Source: Streptomyces sp. TSRI0281
GTDB taxonomy: Bacteria; Actinomycetota; Actinomycetes; Streptomycetales; Streptomycetaceae
Assembly: GCF_001905125.1 (NCBI RefSeq)
Contig: NZ_LWLE01000023.1
Coordinates: 186,001 to 250,000 of the forward strand
Direction of reading: 5' to 3'
Length of the DNA stretch: 64,000 nt
The notes beneath the pieces are model-generated. The model worked only from the letters and a program-made list of their open reading frames with translations, did no database searches and had not been told where the DNA came from. A program made the translations under genes and the position numbers. Below are positions 25,948-33,866 of this stretch, piece by piece (within the stretch, counting starts at the first letter, position 1; every line of letters begins with the position of its first letter).

Positions 25948-27492
25948 ATGCACGCAGATCTCTCCCGCGACACCTTCCGGCCGGACCGGCACTACTCGGC
26001 GGTGCTCGCCCAGCAGGGCCGCGTCCAACTGGACGCGGACACCAACGAGCAGGCCGCGATCCAGCTGCACCGGGCCCGTACCACCGCGGCCGACCTGATC
26101 GGAGGGCACGGCGGCCCGCGCGGCGCGACCGGCTTCGAGGTGCAGTTCCTGGGCGGCAGCCGGGAGCTGGACGACCTCTCCCTCGGCGGCGGCCGCTACT
26201 ACGTGGACGGCATCCTGCTGGACGCGTCCCGGCCCGGACCGGGCGTCCCGGCCGAGCACGACGCCACCGCGCCGGACGACGAGGCCCCGGACGCCGCCCC
26301 CGCGACCTGGACGTACTGGGACCAGCCGGACGGCTACCGGGACCCGGAGCGCCCCGGCGACAGGCTGCCCACCCAATTCCCGTATCTGGCCTGCCTGAAG
26401 GTGTGGGAACGGGTGGTCACCGCGGCCGAGGACCCGCTGCTGCGCGAGGTGGCGCTGGGCACGGCGATGCCCGACACGGCGGCCCGGGTCAAGGTGGTGT
26501 GGCAGGTCGTGCCGCTGCCCGGTGCGGAGCTGGACCTCGCGGACGGGGCGACGAAGGACCAGGTGCGGGCGGCGTTCGACACCTGGTCGGCGGCGCAGGC
26601 TCCGACGGCCCGGCTGGCGGCCCGCAGCGAACGTCCGGACCGGGCGGACGAGGACCCGTGCCTGGTCCGGCCGGACGCCCGCTACCGGGGGCCGGAGAAC
26701 CAGCTGTACCGGGTGGAGATCCATCAGGGCGGCGCGGCACAGGACGCCACGTTCAAGTGGTCCAGGGAGAACGGTTCGGTGACCTTCGCGGTCGAGGACC
26801 TGGACGGTACGTGGGTCGAGTTGGCCTCGCTCGGCAACGACGACAAGCTCGACCTCGGCGTCGGTGACCTGGTCGAGTTCGTCGACACCGCCTACACGAG
26901 CCGCCGTGAACCGCTGCCCCTGCTGCGGGTGGAGGAGGTCGATCTGCCGGGGCGCCGGGTGCGTCTCTCGGGCGAGCCGGAGCCCTTCGTGGGCCGGCGA
27001 CCCGATTTGAACCCGTACCTGCGGCGCTGGGACCACCGCCCGGCGACCCGCGGGACCAAGGGCGCCGCGAAGGTGCGCGACGGTGCGCTGCGGATCGAGG
27101 AGGGGGCCTGGCTGCCGCTGGAGGACGGTGTGTTCGTGTACTTCGAGCCGGGCAGGACGTACCGCTCCGGTGACTACTGGACCGTGCCCGCCCGGACGGC
27201 GACGGGCGGCGTCGAGTGGCCGACGGACGCGGCCCGGCGTCCGCTGCTGCGCTCGCCGCGCGGTGTGCGGGTCCACTACGCGCCGCTGGCCTGGATTCTC
27301 GGTGAGGGGTCGGTGGCCGACCTCCGCCAGGAGTTCGGACCGCTGGCCGCGCCGATCCCGGCCGCGGACGAGGAGGCCCTGGCGGCGGAGGCGCGGGCCG
27401 AGGAGGAGGCGGTGGCCGCCGAACGTGTGGCGGACAGCGGTTCGACTCCCCCCGTTACCGGGCAAAACGATCAGGAGACGAAAGAGAACTGA
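25948..27492 (+). CDS. DUF6519 domain protein of the CIS locus
   Basis: The 514-aa product begins MHADLSRDTFRPDRHYSAVL and continues QQGRVQLDADTNEQAAI, the hallmark of DUF6519 proteins found at the ends of eCIS loci. Further conserved-looking parts are QLYRVEIHQGG, ATFKWSRENGSVTFAVEDLDG and GRRVRLSGEP. The last 45 residues are Ala/Glu-rich and helical. The true start is 25948, with AAGGGGG upstream, not the longer open frame running through the tail protein gene. Function is unknown; an outer baseplate or fibre role would fit its place. It is separated from the tail gene by a hairpin, so its expression may differ. Confidence 0.78.
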   Translation: MHADLSRDTFRPDRHYSAVLAQQGRVQLDADTNEQAAIQLHRARTTAADLIGGHGGPRGATGFEVQFLGGSRELDDLSLGGGRYYVDGILLDASRPGPGVPAEHDATAPDDEAPDAAPATWTYWDQPDGYRDPERPGDRLPTQFPYLACLKVWERVVTAAEDPLLREVALGTAMPDTAARVKVVWQVVPLPGAELDLADGATKDQVRAAFDTWSAAQAPTARLAARSERPDRADEDPCLVRPDARYRGPENQLYRVEIHQGGAAQDATFKWSRENGSVTFAVEDLDGTWVELASLGNDDKLDLGVGDLVEFVDTAYTSRREPLPLLRVEEVDLPGRRVRLSGEPEPFVGRRPDLNPYLRRWDHRPATRGTKGAAKVRDGALRIEEGAWLPLEDGVFVYFEPGRTYRSGDYWTVPARTATGGVEWPTDAARRPLLRSPRGVRVHYAPLAWILGEGSVADLRQEFGPLAAPIPAADEEALAAEARAEEEAVAAERVADSGSTPPVTGQNDQETKEN

Positions 27493-27543
27493 CGCACTAT
27501 TGGGTGCGTCGAACCACCGCACCACCTGGGAAGGAGCACCACG

Positions 27544-28422
27544 ATGGCAACGCCTCTGTCGGCCGACAAGCTGCTCAAAGCCCTCCGTGACGAAGGCCTG
27601 CGTGTCGTCGAGCACCGGAGCTGGCGTACACACAACCGCAACCACAAGGGCCCGTGGGGCCCGGTGAACGGGGTGATGATCCATCACACCGTGACGTCCG
27701 GAACGCAGAGCTCGGTGGAGCTCTGCTACAACGGCCACTCCAGCCTCCCCGGTCCGCTCTGCCACGGGGTGATAGCCAAGGACGGCTCGGTCCATCTCGT
27801 CGGGCACGGGCGGGCCAACCATGCCGGGCTCGGCGACGACGACGTCCTGCGGGCCGTGGTCGACGAGTCGGCCTCACTGCCCTCCGACAACGAGGCCAAC
27901 ACCGACGGGAACCGGCACTTCTACGGCTTCGAGTGCATCAACCTCGGCGACGGGAAGGACCCCTGGCCGGCGGCGCAGCTGCTGGCGATCGAGAAGGTGT
28001 CCGCCGCGATCTGCCGGGCGCACCACTGGTCGCAGCGCTCGGTGATCGGGCACAAGGAGTGGCAGCCGGGAAAGGTCGATCCGCGCGGGTTCACGATGGA
28101 CTCGATGCGCAGCCGGATCAAGTCCCGGCTCGGCGGCAAGCCGGACGGCCCGTCGAAGCCGCCCGCACCGCCGAAGTACGAGCCGTTCCCCGGGGCGGCG
28201 TTCTTCAAGGCGGGCAGACGCAGCGCGATCATCACCGCGATGGGCAAGCGGCTCGTGGCGGAGGGATGCGGCCGTTACGAGGTGGGTCCCGGACCGTCCT
28301 GGTCGGACGCCGACAAGAAGTCGTACGCCGCCTGGCAGCGCAAGCTCGGCTACTCGGGCAGCGGGGCGGACGGCATTCCCGGCAAGGAGAGCTGGACGAA
28401 GCTCAAGGTCCCGAACGTCTGA
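27544..28422 (+). CDS. Endolysin-like N-acetylmuramoyl-L-alanine amidase
   Basis: Residues about 38-185 are an Amidase_2/PGRP domain (NGVMIHHTVTSG, HGRANHAGLGDDD, FYGFECINLGDG, SVIGHKEWQPGKVDPRG) with His residues placed as zinc ligands. Residues about 215-292 are a peptidoglycan-binding domain like those of Streptomyces phage endolysins (WSDADKKSYAAWQRKLGYSG, ADGIPGKESWTKL). A Pro/Lys linker joins them. There is no signal peptide, so the enzyme should stay in the cytosol unless released by the CIS or lysis. It has GGAAGGAG before the ATG and follows DUF6519 by 51 bp with only one terminator after it, so it probably belongs to the CIS operon. Confidence 0.86.
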   Translation: MATPLSADKLLKALRDEGLRVVEHRSWRTHNRNHKGPWGPVNGVMIHHTVTSGTQSSVELCYNGHSSLPGPLCHGVIAKDGSVHLVGHGRANHAGLGDDDVLRAVVDESASLPSDNEANTDGNRHFYGFECINLGDGKDPWPAAQLLAIEKVSAAICRAHHWSQRSVIGHKEWQPGKVDPRGFTMDSMRSRIKSRLGGKPDGPSKPPAPPKYEPFPGAAFFKAGRRSAIITAMGKRLVAEGCGRYEVGPGPSWSDADKKSYAAWQRKLGYSGSGADGIPGKESWTKLKVPNV

Positions 28423-28452
28423 TCCGGCGGTTCCGGGGCCGGGACGCGAGCC

Positions 28453-28498
28453 GGGACACCGGACCCGGGACACCGGGACACCGGGGCCGGGACACCGG
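28453..28498 (+). repeat. Four copies of GGGACACCGG downstream of the amidase gene
   Basis: The 10-mer GGGACACCGG occurs at 28453, 28467, 28475 and 28489 in the 244-bp gap between convergent genes. No gene is seen in this gap. Confidence 0.85.
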
Positions 28499-28612
28499 AG
28501 CAGGGACGGGCCGAACTCCCCGTGCCGTGCCGGAGCGGCCCCGTAACCGCTCCGGAGCCGGGCCGGGGCCGGGGATGTGCGTCCCTTGCGGGCGGCCCTG
28601 TACGGCCCCGCT

Positions 28613-28659
28613 CGGGAGCCGGGCCCTGTCGGGTGTCTCGCGACAGGGCCCGGCTCCCG
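28613..28659. terminator. Bidirectional rho-independent-type hairpin
   Basis: Perfect 19-bp arms (28613-28631 and 28641-28659) flank a 9-nt loop, between the convergent amidase and FG-GAP genes. There is no long T-run on either side, as is usual in Streptomyces. It closes the CIS operon. Confidence 0.88.
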
Positions 28660-28666
28660 TGTGCCG

Positions 28667-30139
28667 TCAGCGGTTGAAGGAGCTGCCCAGGGCCGCCTTC
28701 GCCGCCACGGTGCCCAGCGTCCCGTGGCCGAAGCTGAAGGACCCCTTGGCACCGAGGCCGGAGGCGGTGGCCGGGAAGAACCAGAGCGAGCCCTCGCCCT
28801 CGCCCTCGCCGGGCGCGCCGACGGCCAGGTCGGCACGGCCGTCCTTGTTGACGTCCGCGAAGGCGGCGGCACCGCCGAACAGGTCACCCTTCTCCGACGT
28901 GCCGGGGACATCCGGTGTGGACTGGTTGAAGCCGAAGCTGCCCGTGCCCGTGGGGCCGGTGGCCCTACCCGGCAGGATCACGAGGCCGCCCGCCCGCTGG
29001 ACCGTGCCGAGCGCCTCGTTCGGGACGCCGACGGCGATCTCACCGAAGCCGTCGCCGTTCGTGTCGCCGATCGCGACGGACGAGCCGAAGCCGTCGGATG
29101 CCTCCGCCGCGCCGGGGACGCCCGCCGAGTCCTGGTTGAAGACCTTGGCCTTGGTGCCCTGCGGTCCGGTGGCGCTGCCCGGTACGTAGGTGAGCATCCC
29201 GCCCTTGGAGAGCGGCAGGTCGAGGTCGCTGTCGTAGCCGTCGACCGGGCGTCCGACGGCGAGGTCGGCGTATTTGTCACCGTTGACGTTGCCGACGGCG
29301 AGGCGTTCGCCGCCCTCCAGGGAGTAGCCGTCGCTGCCCTTCACCCGGGTGTACTCGCCCGGTCCCGCGGGGCTGCCGTTGCTGATGAGGATGCGGCGGT
29401 CGTCGTACTCGTCGCCGCTGTGGACGACGGCGGCGAGGTCGTCGCGCCCGTCCCCGTTGACGTCGCCCGCCGCCAGGTCCAGGTAGCGCTTGTCGTCCAT
29501 GTCGGGCAGCTCGGTGGTGGCGGACGCGCGGCCGTCGCGGGTGAACGGGCCCAGGAGACTCTGGAGATCGTGGTCGCGGACGGTCGCGAGGTCGGGGGCG
29601 CCGTCCCCGTTGAAGTCGCCGGCGGCGAGATGGGTGCCGACACCGTCGTACTGCTCCCCGTCCAGAACCGTCGCGCCGCCGGCGAGTCCGCCCGCGCCGC
29701 CCCAGATGACGGTGAGCGAGCCCGCGGCGTCGCCGGTGCCGACCTTCTCGCCCGAGGAGCCGACCACCAGGTCCGCGTAGCCGTCCCGGTCGAGGTCGGC
29801 GGAGACCACCGAGCTGCCGAAGGCGTCCTTCGCCTCCGGTGTGCCGGGGATGTTGGCCGTGCTCTGGGTGAAGACCTTCTTGACGGAGCTCTTGATCCCG
29901 GTACTGGAGCCGTACGCGACGCCGACGTATCCGGCGCCCGCGAAGCCCTTGACCGTGGCGCCGGGGGCGGCGAACGCGATGTCGGGGTATCCGTCGCCGT
30001 TGAAGTCGGAGTGGAGACCGGCCGGGGCCGCCGCCCGCTCGGGTGCGGCCGGGGCCGCCTGGGCGGTGGGCAGGGCGAGGGCTGCGGAGGCGACGGTGAT
30101 GGCCAGGACCACACCGGTACCGAGTGCTCGGGGTGCCAC
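28667..30139 (-). CDS. Secreted FG-GAP (integrin-like) beta-propeller protein
   Basis: The 490-aa product starts with a Sec signal (about residues 1-28, MAPRALGTGVVLAITVASAA, ending near TAQAAPA). Repeats of FG-GAP type follow, each with a Ca2+-binding-like loop: DFNGDGYPDIAFAAPG, DLDRDGYADLVVGSSG, DFNGDGAPDLATV, DVNGDGRDDLAAV, NVNGDKYADLAVG, DTNGDGFGEIAVG, DVNKDGRADLAVG, consistent with a seven-bladed propeller. Such proteins are abundant in Streptomyces; ligands are generally unknown. The GTG at 30139 was chosen because AAGGAG lies 5 nt upstream and the signal peptide starts there. It ends 8 bp from the terminator and is convergent with the CIS operon. Confidence 0.9.
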   Translation of the reverse strand: MAPRALGTGVVLAITVASAALALPTAQAAPAAPERAAAPAGLHSDFNGDGYPDIAFAAPGATVKGFAGAGYVGVAYGSSTGIKSSVKKVFTQSTANIPGTPEAKDAFGSSVVSADLDRDGYADLVVGSSGEKVGTGDAAGSLTVIWGGAGGLAGGATVLDGEQYDGVGTHLAAGDFNGDGAPDLATVRDHDLQSLLGPFTRDGRASATTELPDMDDKRYLDLAAGDVNGDGRDDLAAVVHSGDEYDDRRILISNGSPAGPGEYTRVKGSDGYSLEGGERLAVGNVNGDKYADLAVGRPVDGYDSDLDLPLSKGGMLTYVPGSATGPQGTKAKVFNQDSAGVPGAAEASDGFGSSVAIGDTNGDGFGEIAVGVPNEALGTVQRAGGLVILPGRATGPTGTGSFGFNQSTPDVPGTSEKGDLFGGAAAFADVNKDGRADLAVGAPGEGEGEGSLWFFPATASGLGAKGSFSFGHGTLGTVAAKAALGSSFNR

Positions 30140-30338
30140 AGGAACTCCTTCTGCTGACGTGTGCGGAGAACGTTCTTGAGTGGTTCGTAAAACATTCCGC
30201 CGAGGTCTGCTGAACGGGGGTGGCAGTGACGGCTGGTACTCGGTGAGACGGGTGGATCGGCCCGAGGGTTGCACACCGATCCGCACAAGTACGCCTATCT
30301 TGTTCCCTGTTCCCGACCTCTGCGGAAGGAGTGACCCG

Positions 30339-30905
30339 GTGACCTCACAGGTCCGGCTCGTGACGGGCGAGGAGCTGACCGGCCACGCCGAAGGCATCCG
30401 CACCGTGTACGCGGAGGCGTTCTCGGGCCCGCCCTGGGACGAGGACCCGGCGGAGGCGGACAGGTATGTCGAACGCCTTGCGGAGGACGCGGCCCGGCCG
30501 GGTTTCACGGCGGCGGTGGCCCTGGACGGGAAGGCCGTGACCGGCTTCGCCACGGCCTGGACCACGCCGGAGGTCTTCCCCGATGACCGTAGTTACGGAC
30601 AGGTCGCGCAGGCGCTGGGACTCGACCGGACAACGGCCCTGCTCTGCGGGGCACTTGAGGTCGACGAACTGGCCGTCCGTCCCCGGGCGCACGGCACGGG
30701 GCTGGGCGCGGCACTGCTGGCGGCGGTGACCGGCCCTGCCACGGACGGCCGTTGCTGGCTGCTGACCTCGGCTCGGGCGGGGGCCGCGCTGCGGCTGTAC
30801 GAGCGCGCGGGCTGGCATCGCTTCGCCGCACCGGTGCCGGGAAGGGCGGGGCTCGCCCTGTTCCTCGGCCCCGGACACCCGGGCGCCCGCGAAGCGCGTA
30901 CGTGA
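30339..30905 (+). CDS. GNAT family N-acetyltransferase
   Basis: The 188-aa product has a GNAT fold with the acetyl-CoA-binding region ELAVRPRAHGTGLGAALLAAV (the R-x-x-G-x-G/A type P-loop near residues 113-133) and the closing motif ALRLYERAGWHRFAA. The GTG at 30339 follows GGAAGGAG by 7-8 nt, so it is preferred over the GTG at 30180, which would add 53 residues of poor quality. The acyl acceptor is not predictable. The gene stands alone between the FG-GAP gene (divergent) and the sugar importer; its last 12 bp are the start of a tandem repeat array. Confidence 0.85.
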   Translation: MTSQVRLVTGEELTGHAEGIRTVYAEAFSGPPWDEDPAEADRYVERLAEDAARPGFTAAVALDGKAVTGFATAWTTPEVFPDDRSYGQVAQALGLDRTTALLCGALEVDELAVRPRAHGTGLGAALLAAVTGPATDGRCWLLTSARAGAALRLYERAGWHRFAAPVPGRAGLALFLGPGHPGAREART

Positions 30906-31015
30906 ACGAAGCGCCGCCGTAACCGGGCGCGTACGCAGCCGAAGCACTGGCCCGAACAGGGCGCGTACGTGAACGAAGCGCGGGCCCGAACGAGGGGCGT
31001 ACGCGAACGAGGCAC
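30894..31015 (+). repeat. Four-copy 33-34-bp imperfect tandem repeat
   Basis: Copies begin at 30894, 30927, 30961 and about 30995. A 21-bp segment (GCGCGTACGTGAACGAAGCGC) is identical in the first and third copies. The array starts inside the GNAT stop region and occupies the left half of the 355-bp gap before the importer operon. No gene is seen in that gap. Confidence 0.88.
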
Positions 31016-31039
31016 GGGCACACGCCGACACAGAGGACA

Positions 31040-31051
31040 TGAATCGTTTCA
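31040..31051 (+). promoter_or_regulatory. LacI-family operator-like site, upstream
   Basis: TGAATCGTTTCA is a 12-bp near-palindrome centred on CG, one mismatch from the LacI-family pattern TGAAAC/GTTTCA. A second inverted repeat, TTCAGC-N4-GCTGAA, overlaps it at 31048-31063. It lies 124 bp upstream of the importer promoter -35. Confidence 0.6.
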
Positions 31052-31163
31052 GCAGCCGCTGAAGATAGTGGCGCACTGAACGGCTGTCAAGACCCCCCTC
31101 CGTGCGGCCACTAGCCCCGAACTCCCCACACCCACCCACCGTGAACTTCTCGCTACCGACCCA

Positions 31164-31193
31164 TTGACGGCGCCCACAGTCCCCGCTTAGCGT
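31164..31193 (+). promoter_or_regulatory. Predicted SigA-type promoter of the importer operon
   Basis: TTGACG (31164-31169) and TAGCGT (31188-31193) are separated by 18 bp. Transcription would begin near 31200, giving a leader of about 60 nt before ATG 31261, which has AGGAGC upstream. Confidence 0.65.
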
Positions 31194-31207
31194 CCGAGCA
31201 ACCTCAT

Positions 31208-31219
31208 TGAAACCTTTCA
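31208..31219 (+). promoter_or_regulatory. LacI-family operator-like site, just after the transcription start
   Basis: TGAAACCTTTCA has perfect 5-bp arms around CC and lies about +8 to +19, where bound repressor would block elongation. It matches the site at 31040, suggesting paired operators for one regulator. Confidence 0.62.
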
Positions 31220-31260
31220 CCGCGCGCGGCGCGACACCCCGCACCCGCTGAGGAGCTCCC

Positions 31261-32814
31261 ATGAAGCAGTCCGCCACGGGCGCGGCGCCGGACCGGACCG
31301 CGGACGCGGGCCCCGCCCCGGTCCTGGCCCTGAGGAACGTGAGCAAATCCTTCGGCGCCGTCCAGGCCCTCAAGGACGTGTCCCTGGATCTGTTCCCCGG
31401 CGAGGTCCACGCACTCGCCGGAGAGAACGGCGCGGGAAAGTCCACCCTCATCAAGACCCTCGCCGGGGTGCACCGCCCGGATCGCGGCGAGGTGCTGCTC
31501 GACGGCGGCCCCGTCGTCTTCCACGGCCCGGCCGACGCCCGTGACGCGGGCATCGCCGTCATCTACCAGGAACCGACGCTCTTCCCCGATCTGTCGATCG
31601 CCGAGAACATCTTCATGGGCCGTCAGCCCCGCCGCCGTCTCGGCCGCATCGACCACCGGGCCGTGCGCGAGGCCACCGCCGCCCTGATGCGCCGGCTCGG
31701 GGTCGGCCTGGCCCCCGACCGCCCGGCCCGCGGCCTGTCCATCGCGGACCAGCAGATCGTCGAGATCGCCAAGGCGCTCTCCTTCGACGCCCGCGTCCTG
31801 ATCATGGACGAGCCGACCGCCGCCCTCACCGGCGGCGAGACGGCCCGGCTCTTCTCCGTCGTACGGACGCTGCGCGCCGAGGGGGCCGCCGTGCTGTTCA
31901 TCTCGCACCGGCTCGGCGAGATCTTCGAACTGTGCCGACGCGTCACGACGTTGCGCGACGGCCGCCGGGTCTCCTCCGAGCCGCTGGAGGGGCTGACCGA
32001 GGACGACCTGGTCCGTCGGATGGTCGGCCGCGACCTCGGCGACCTCTACCCGAAGCAGGACACCGAGGTCGGCGGGGTCGCCCTCGCGGTCCGCAGACTG
32101 ACCCGCGAGGGCGTCTTCCGCGATGTGTCGTTCGACGTCCGCAGGGGCGAGATCGTGGCGCTCGCCGGGCTGGTCGGCGCCGGGCGGACCGAGGTCGCCG
32201 AGGCCGTCTTCGGCATCCATCGGCCGGACGCCGGGGAGGTCGCGGTGAACGGCACCGTGCTGCGGGCCGGGTCGCCGACCGCCGCGATGGCCGCGGGGCT
32301 CGCGCTCGTACCGGAGGACCGGCGCAGGAGCGGGCTGGTCATGGAGCTGTCGATCGAGCGGAACATCGGGCTGACCGGACTCGGCGAGGTCCGCAGGGCC
32401 GGGCTCGTCAGCCGCGTCCTGGAACACGGCCGGGCCGCCGACTGGGCCGTACGCCTGCACCTCAGGTACAACCGGCTGTCCGACCCCGTGGACGTACTGT
32501 CCGGCGGCAACCAGCAGAAGGTCGTCCTGGCCAAGTGGCTGGCCACCGGCCCGGCCGTCCTCATCGTCGACGAACCGACCCGGGGCATCGACGTCGGCAC
32601 CAAGGCGGAGGTGCACCGGCTGCTCTCCTCGCTGGCCGCCGAGGGGCTGGCCGTTCTGATGATCTCCTCCGACCTGCCCGAGGTCCTGGGCATGGCGGAC
32701 CGGGTCCTCGTCATGCACGAGGGCCGGCTGGCCGCCGAACTCCCGCGCGGGGCCGCCACCGAGGAGGCCGTCATGGCCGCGGCGACCGGACGCGACGAAA
32801 GGGCGGCGGCATGA
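31261..32814 (+). CDS. rhaT: Sugar ABC importer ATPase, RhaT-like (two ABC domains)
   Basis: The 517-aa product is a CUT2-type sugar importer ATPase with two ABC domains. The first has Walker A GENGAGKST near residue 54, signature LSIADQQIVEIAKAL near 159 and Walker B LIMDEPTAAL. The second has a degenerate P-loop (AGLVGAGRTEV), as is normal in this family, signature LSGGNQQKVVLAKWL near 413 and Walker B LIVDEPTRGID. It should energise uptake with the two permeases and lipoprotein that follow. The rhamnose assignment comes from the binding protein and from the order ATPase-permease-permease-binding protein. It overlaps the next gene by 4 bp. Confidence 0.88.
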   Translation: MKQSATGAAPDRTADAGPAPVLALRNVSKSFGAVQALKDVSLDLFPGEVHALAGENGAGKSTLIKTLAGVHRPDRGEVLLDGGPVVFHGPADARDAGIAVIYQEPTLFPDLSIAENIFMGRQPRRRLGRIDHRAVREATAALMRRLGVGLAPDRPARGLSIADQQIVEIAKALSFDARVLIMDEPTAALTGGETARLFSVVRTLRAEGAAVLFISHRLGEIFELCRRVTTLRDGRRVSSEPLEGLTEDDLVRRMVGRDLGDLYPKQDTEVGGVALAVRRLTREGVFRDVSFDVRRGEIVALAGLVGAGRTEVAEAVFGIHRPDAGEVAVNGTVLRAGSPTAAMAAGLALVPEDRRRSGLVMELSIERNIGLTGLGEVRRAGLVSRVLEHGRAADWAVRLHLRYNRLSDPVDVLSGGNQQKVVLAKWLATGPAVLIVDEPTRGIDVGTKAEVHRLLSSLAAEGLAVLMISSDLPEVLGMADRVLVMHEGRLAAELPRGAATEEAVMAAATGRDERAAA

Positions 32815-33866
32815 CCACCACCGTCGAAAGCCCCCCGGAGACCCGCCCCCGGGACCCCGGGCGCGGCGCCGCCTCGCTCGTGGACGCGGTCTTCCGGGCC
32901 CGCGAGATCTCCCTCGCCGGGGCGCTGTTCCTGCTGATCCTCGGCACGTATCTCGCCAACCCGCGCTTCCTGTCCGACCAGGGCATCAAGGACCTGCTGC
33001 TCAACGCGTCGATCCTGGTGCTGCTCGCGGTCGGTCAGTCGGTCGTCGTCATCACCCGCAACATCGACCTGTCCGTAGGCTCCGTGGTCGGCCTCTCCGC
33101 CTTCGCCTGCGGCAGGTTCGTCGCCGGGACCGACCACGGGGTACTGACCGTGATGCTGCTCGGCATCGCCATCGGTGTGGTCTGCGGACTGCTCTGCGGC
33201 GCGCTGGTCAGCTTCGGCAGGGTCCCGGCGCTCGTCGTGACGCTGGGCATGCTGTACATCATCCAGGGCGTCGACTACTGGTGGGCGCAGGGCGACCAGA
33301 TCAGCGCCGACGACGTCCCGGACCGAATCCTGGAGCTGGGCAGCGGCAGCGTCCTGGGTGTGCCCTGGCTGCCCCTGATCGCCCTGGTGCTGCTCGCGGC
33401 GACCGCGTACTTCCTGCGCGGCCACCGGTCGGGGCGCGAGCTGTACGCGATCGGCTCCAGCCCGGAGGCCGCCCGGCTCGCCGGAATCCCGATCCGCCGC
33501 CGGGTGCTCGCCGCGTACGCCTTCTCCGGGGCCGTCGCCGGTTTCGCCGGGGCCCTGTGGCTGGCCCGCTTCGGCACGGTCGTCGCGGACAACGCGCACG
33601 GCTGGGAACTGACCGTCGTCAGCGCCGTCGTGGTCGGGGGCGTCGCCATCACCGGCGGCACCGGCACCGTGTGGGGCGCGGCGCTGGGCGCCCTGCTGCT
33701 GACCACGATCGGCAGCGCCCTGGTCGCGCTGAAGGTGGACTCCTTCTGGCAGGGCGCCCTCACCGGTGCGCTGCTGCTGCTGGCCATCGGCGTCGACCGG
33801 ATCGTGAACCTGCGGATGACCGCCGCACTGAGGAAGAGGAGCGCCCGCCATGTCCATGGCGCCTGA
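32811..33866 (+). CDS. rhaP: Sugar ABC importer permease 1, RhaP-like
   Basis: The 351-aa protein has 8-10 hydrophobic segments and the CUT2 (BPD_transp_2) permease motifs VVVITRNIDLSVGSVVGLS, ALVVTLGMLYIIQG, GRELYAIGSSPEAARLAGI and VAITGGTGTVWGA. It forms half of the membrane channel. ATG 32811 overlaps the ATPase stop by 4 bp, and the gene overlaps permease 2 by 17 bp, so all three are tightly coupled. The longer open frame reaching back into the ATPase gene was not used. Confidence 0.87.
   Translation: MTTTVESPPETRPRDPGRGAASLVDAVFRAREISLAGALFLLILGTYLANPRFLSDQGIKDLLLNASILVLLAVGQSVVVITRNIDLSVGSVVGLSAFACGRFVAGTDHGVLTVMLLGIAIGVVCGLLCGALVSFGRVPALVVTLGMLYIIQGVDYWWAQGDQISADDVPDRILELGSGSVLGVPWLPLIALVLLAATAYFLRGHRSGRELYAIGSSPEAARLAGIPIRRRVLAAYAFSGAVAGFAGALWLARFGTVVADNAHGWELTVVSAVVVGGVAITGGTGTVWGAALGALLLTTIGSALVALKVDSFWQGALTGALLLLAIGVDRIVNLRMTAALRKRSARHVHGA

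Noticed and set aside
30167..30176. AGAACGTTCT palindrome upstream of the FG-GAP gene as a LexA box
   Set aside because: A LexA box needs GAAC-N4-GTTC; here the half-sites are adjacent. It could still be another operator but nothing supports one.
30180..30338. N-terminal extension of the GNAT protein from GTG 30180
   Set aside because: The added 53 residues look non-coding and a strong GGAAGGAG precedes the start at 30339.
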